The notes beneath the pieces are model-generated. The model was not told where the DNA came from, did not search any database, and was given only the letters and a program-made list of their open reading frames with translations. Source: Kutzneria kofuensis (GTDB lineage: Bacteria; Actinomycetota; Actinomycetes; Mycobacteriales; Pseudonocardiaceae). Taken from it: DNA of 64,000 nucleotides. Position 1 is the stretch's first letter, and each line of letters opens with the position of its first letter. Below, one piece after another: positions 60,733-64,000 of this stretch. Made by a program: the position numbers and the translations under genes. Location of the stretch: contig NZ_JACHIR010000001.1 in NCBI RefSeq assembly GCF_014203355.1, forward strand, positions 5,458,038 to 5,522,037, given 5' to 3'.

Positions 60733-63700
60733 GTGGTGCAGCTCGCGCGTGAACCGATTGCCGTCATCGGTATGTCCTGTAGGTATCCCGGTGGGGTCGA
60801 TTCACCGGAGCGTTTCTGGCAACTGCTCGTGCAGGGCCGCGACGTCATCCGAGAAGGCCCGCACGGTCGCTGGGACGTGGACGCCTTCTACGATCCGGAC
60901 GTCGACGTGCCCGGCCGCTGCACTTCGCGCTGGGCCGGCTACTTCGACGACATCACCGGCTTCGACGCCGCCTTCTTCGGCATCTCGCCGCGCGAGGCCA
61001 CGACCATGGACCCGCAGCACCGGCTGATGATCGAGCTGGCCTGGGAGGCACTGGAGCGGGCGGGGCTGCCGCCGCGCGACCTCGCCGGCACGCGGACCGG
61101 CGTGTTCGCCGGTATGTGCCACTCCGAGTACATCGGCCGGCTGGCCGGCCGGTACGAGGACATCGACGCGTACATGATGACGGGCAACGGCCACTCCACC
61201 GCCGTCGGCCGCATCTCCTACCTGCTCGGGCTGAACGGCCCCAGCGTCGCGGTGGACACCGCCTGCTCCTCGTCGCTGGTGGCGCTGCACCTGGCCTGCC
61301 AGAGCCTGGCCACCGACGAGTCCGACCTGGCGCTGGCCTCCGGCATCAACCTGATGATCAATCCCGAGACGCCGATCAGCTACTCGAAGTGGGGCATGCT
61401 GTCGCCGACCGGCCGCTGCCACCCGTTCGACGCGGGCGCGGACGGCTTCGTGCGCGGCGAGGGCGCCGGCATGGTCGTGCTCAAGCGGCTGGCCGACGCG
61501 GAGGCCGACGGCGACGACGTGCTGGCGGTGATCCGCGCGACCGCCGTCAACCAGGACGGCCGCTCGCAGGGCCTGACCGCGCCGTCCGCCGACGCGCAGC
61601 GGTCCCTGTTCTTCGAGGCGGTCGAGAGGTCCGGTGTGGACCCGGGTCTGCTCGGCCTGATCGAGACGCACGGCGCCGGCACGCCCGTCGGCGACCCGAT
61701 CGAGTTCGACTCGATGCGCACGGTCTACGGCACCGGCCGGGACCGCTGCGCGCTCGGCGGCGTGAAGTCCAACCTCGGCCACACCGAGGCCGCGGCCGGC
61801 GTGTCCGGGCTGATCAAGACCGTGCTCAGCCTGCGGCACGGCATCATCCCACCGACGCTGAACTTCACCGGCTGGAACCCGCAGATCCACCCCGAGGACA
61901 CCAGGTTCTTCGTGCCGACCGAGGTCACGCCGTGGCCGGTGCACGACGCCCCGCGGCTGGCCGCCGTCTCGTCCTTCGGTGTCGGCGGCACGAATTCGCA
62001 CGTCCTGGTGGAGCAGGCGCCACACCGAACATCCCGGCGAACACCCGAGACGGGCCGACCGACCATGATCCCGGTGTCCGCCGCCTCCTTCGAGGTGCTC
62101 GGCACCGCCGCCAGCCGCCTCGCGGAATGGTTGCGCGACAACGATGTCTCACTCACCGACGTCGCGCACACCCTCGCCGCCCGCCGCTCCCACAACCTCG
62201 CCCGGCTCGCCGTGACGGCCCGGTCCGTCGACGAGCTGGCCGCCTGCCTGGAGGGCTTCGCCGACGGCGAGCCGCAGCCGCAGGTCACCTGCACCACCGC
62301 CAAGACCGCCGCCGCCAAGGGCAGCGTCTGGGTGTTCTCCGGCCAGGGCTCGCAGTGGCACGGCATGGGCCGCCGGCTGCTGGCCGAGGAGCCCGAGTTC
62401 GCCGCCGCTATCGCCGAGATCGAGCCGCTGGTCATGGCCGAGGCCGGCTTCTCGGTGACGGAGGTGATGTGCGCGCCGGAGATGTCCGCCGAGATCGACA
62501 AGATCCAGCCGACGCTGTTCGCCATGCAGGTCGGGTTGGCCCGGCTCTGGCGGTCCGCGGGCGTGGAACCGGCGGCCGTGATCGGGCATTCGATGGGGGA
62601 GACCGCCGCCGCGGTCGTGGCCGGCGGATTGTCGCTGGCCGACGGCGTGCTGGTGATCTGCCGCCGCTCCGCGCTGATGAAGCGGGCCTCCGGCCTGGGC
62701 ACGATGGCTTCCGTCGATCTGCCGGCCGAGGAGTTGGACCTCAGCGGCACCACGGTCACCGTCGCCGTGCAGTCCTCGCCACGGTCCACGGTGGTCTCCG
62801 GTGACACCGCCGACGTGGAGCGGCTGGTCGAGACGTGGCAGGAGCAGGGGCAGATGGCCCGGCTCGTCGCCGTGGACATCGCCGCCCACTCCACGCACAT
62901 GGACCCGCTGCTGGACGAGATCGTCAGCGGGCTCGCCGGCCTGAAGCCGTTGCCCACCACCGTTCCCGTCTACTCGACGGTGCTGGAGGACGCCCGGCAG
63001 CCGTTCACCTTCGACGCCCGGTACTGGGCCGCGAACCTGCGTCAGCAGGTGCGCTTCGCCAACGCCGTGCAGGCCGCCGGCGAGGACGGCTACGGCGTGT
63101 TCATCGAGGTGTCGCCGCATCCCGTGACGACCTATCCGATGAGCGAGACGCTGCCGGAAGCCGTTGTGCTGCCGACCATGAAGCGCGACTGCGACCCGTC
63201 GGAGTTCTTCGGCATCCAGCTCGGCGCCCTGTACTGCGCCGGCACGCCGATCGACTGGTCCCGTGCGTACAGCCAGGGCCGGCTGGTGGACGTGCCGACG
63301 TTGACCTGGGACCGCAAGCGGCACTGGATCGACCTGCCGCTGCCGCACCCGGACCTGCAGGTGGCCGGTTCCTCCGACACCCATCCGCTGCTCGGTGTGC
63401 ACGTCAAGCTGCCGGAAGGCGACGGACGCCATGTGTGGCAGGCGGATCTGGGCACGGCGACGCTGCCGTGGCTGGCCGATCACCGCGTGGACGACGCGAT
63501 CGTGTTGCCGGGCGCGGGCTTCAGCGAGATGGTGCTGGCCGCCGGCTCCGAGTTCTTCGGCGTGTCGGCGGAACTCGTCGACGTGACGGACCTGCGGTTC
63601 GACCGGCTGCTGCCGCTGGGTGAGCACGTCGAAGTGTCCACCGTGCTCACGTCGTTGGCCCCGGACCGGGCGTCCGTGGCGGTGCTGACCAGCACCGAGG

Positions 63701-64000
63701 ACGGGCTGAACTGGGTCACGCACGCCACGGGTGAGGTGCGCCGGCTGGAGTCGCGGACGCCGATGGCCCCGGCGGTTCTCTCCGAACTTGTCGCGGCGCA
63801 CACGGTTGTCGAGGAGCTGCCGGAGTTCTACGCCGGACTGCGGGCCGACGGCTACTTCCACGGGCCCGCGTTCGCCGGCCTGACCGAGCTGCGTGTCGAG
63901 GACGTGGACGGCGGAACGGTGCTGGGCAAGGTGAAGGTGCCGGCCGCCGCCCGGGCCAGCGCCCGCGGCTTCCGGTTCCATCCGGTGCTTTTCGATACGT
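60733..64000 (+). CDS. type I polyketide synthase, KS-AT-DH..., 3' truncated by window edge
   Basis: 1089 complete codons are visible and the frame is open to the last base. The ketosynthase (about 5-430) has active Cys C178 (DTACSSS) and His H313 (ETHGAGTP) and H350 (NLGHTEAAAG). The acyltransferase (about 535-835) has GQGSQWHGMG, nucleophile S620 in GHSMGE and the selectivity segment IAAH at 716-719. The dehydratase starts near 880, with catalytic H917 in ADHRVDDAIVLPG, where the usual Gly is Asp. There is no loading module or docking helix: the KS begins at residue 8. GHSMGE and the following RRSALMK resemble mycocerosic-acid-synthase-like iterative enzymes. GTGs at 60724 and 60736 are in-frame alternatives; GAGGGAG eight bases upstream favours 60733. 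Confidence 0.93.
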   Translation, partial: MVQLAREPIAVIGMSCRYPGGVDSPERFWQLLVQGRDVIREGPHGRWDVDAFYDPDVDVPGRCTSRWAGYFDDITGFDAAFFGISPREATTMDPQHRLMIELAWEALERAGLPPRDLAGTRTGVFAGMCHSEYIGRLAGRYEDIDAYMMTGNGHSTAVGRISYLLGLNGPSVAVDTACSSSLVALHLACQSLATDESDLALASGINLMINPETPISYSKWGMLSPTGRCHPFDAGADGFVRGEGAGMVVLKRLADAEADGDDVLAVIRATAVNQDGRSQGLTAPSADAQRSLFFEAVERSGVDPGLLGLIETHGAGTPVGDPIEFDSMRTVYGTGRDRCALGGVKSNLGHTEAAAGVSGLIKTVLSLRHGIIPPTLNFTGWNPQIHPEDTRFFVPTEVTPWPVHDAPRLAAVSSFGVGGTNSHVLVEQAPHRTSRRTPETGRPTMIPVSAASFEVLGTAASRLAEWLRDNDVSLTDVAHTLAARRSHNLARLAVTARSVDELAACLEGFADGEPQPQVTCTTAKTAAAKGSVWVFSGQGSQWHGMGRRLLAEEPEFAAAIAEIEPLVMAEAGFSVTEVMCAPEMSAEIDKIQPTLFAMQVGLARLWRSAGVEPAAVIGHSMGETAAAVVAGGLSLADGVLVICRRSALMKRASGLGTMASVDLPAEELDLSGTTVTVAVQSSPRSTVVSGDTADVERLVETWQEQGQMARLVAVDIAAHSTHMDPLLDEIVSGLAGLKPLPTTVPVYSTVLEDARQPFTFDARYWAANLRQQVRFANAVQAAGEDGYGVFIEVSPHPVTTYPMSETLPEAVVLPTMKRDCDPSEFFGIQLGALYCAGTPIDWSRAYSQGRLVDVPTLTWDRKRHWIDLPLPHPDLQVAGSSDTHPLLGVHVKLPEGDGRHVWQADLGTATLPWLADHRVDDAIVLPGAGFSEMVLAAGSEFFGVSAELVDVTDLRFDRLLPLGEHVEVSTVLTSLAPDRASVAVLTSTEDGLNWVTHATGEVRRLESRTPMAPAVLSELVAAHTVVEELPEFYAGLRADGYFHGPAFAGLTELRVEDVDGGTVLGKVKVPAAARASARGFRFHPVLFDT

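Noticed and set aside
1-64000. tRNA, rRNA or riboswitch elements
   Set aside because: No cloverleaf-type segments, rRNA-like stretches or conserved riboswitch cores were recognised by eye; a covariance-model search would be needed to exclude small RNAs.

Overview
The window is about 64 kb of very GC-rich, gene-dense actinomycete chromosome. Start codons are often GTG, many genes overlap by 4 bases, and third positions are strongly G/C. The gene complement fits a filamentous actinomycete of the Pseudonocardiales/Streptomyces kind: GlgE-pathway enzymes, Ku, the DUF6230/DUF6114 pair, a SCO6745-family protein, crotonyl-CoA carboxylase/reductase and a type I polyketide synthase. No rRNA, tRNA, insertion sequence, CRISPR array or prophage was recognised.

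Layout. 1-5.3 kb: tail of a VapB antitoxin with VapC, an FmdB-type zinc ribbon, two alpha/beta hydrolases, a GNAT acetyltransferase, a small kinase and a DivIVA-like coiled-coil protein. 5.3-15.4 kb: crotonyl-CoA carboxylase/reductase, three regulators (TetR, LacI, atypical LuxR), then methylmalonyl-CoA epimerase, thiolase and the MeaB chaperone GTPase, followed by Ku and a secreted phosphodiester glycosidase. 15.5-24 kb: a sugar operon transcribed leftward (LacI regulator, mannose-6-phosphate isomerase, CUT2-type ABC ATPase, permease, binding lipoprotein) divergent from a secreted GH92 alpha-mannosidase; together they look like a system for taking apart and importing mannose-containing glycans. 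24-26.2 kb: a solitary caspase/EF-hand/membrane/WD40 protein with atypical codon use in part of its length.

26.3-33.3 kb: an ABC-2 exporter, MarR regulator, thiamine-binding protein, SCO6745-family protein, MFS transporter and a thioredoxin/TPR protein. 33.3-46.2 kb: an unknown membrane protein, two two-component systems, two paralogous secreted zinc metallopeptidases, the DUF6230/DUF6114 pair, an AraC regulator and a PRPP synthetase. 46.3-47.4 kb: a secreted protein with duplicated 51-residue units, a Gly/Met/Asn-rich tract and an RlpA-like C-terminus. 47.5-58.8 kb: the complete GlgE alpha-glucan pathway (GlgE, TreS, maltokinase, GlgB, and GlgP on the other strand), which interconverts trehalose, maltose-1-phosphate and branched alpha-glucan. 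58.9-64 kb: a leftward ABC exporter pair divergent from a type I polyketide synthase (KS-AT-DH so far) that runs off the end of the window.

Connections between regions. Crotonyl-CoA carboxylase/reductase, methylmalonyl-CoA epimerase and MeaB all act on the branched acyl-CoA pool from which a type I PKS draws its extender units, although they are tens of kb from the PKS. A shared inverted motif (GTTACCSACGRGTA) lies upstream of both the crotonyl-CoA carboxylase/reductase gene and the DUF6230 gene. The most unusual non-coding structures are a nested four-copy palindrome before glgP and a 35-base repeat found at two convergent gene junctions. Long hairpins, probably bidirectional terminators, mark several other convergent junctions.
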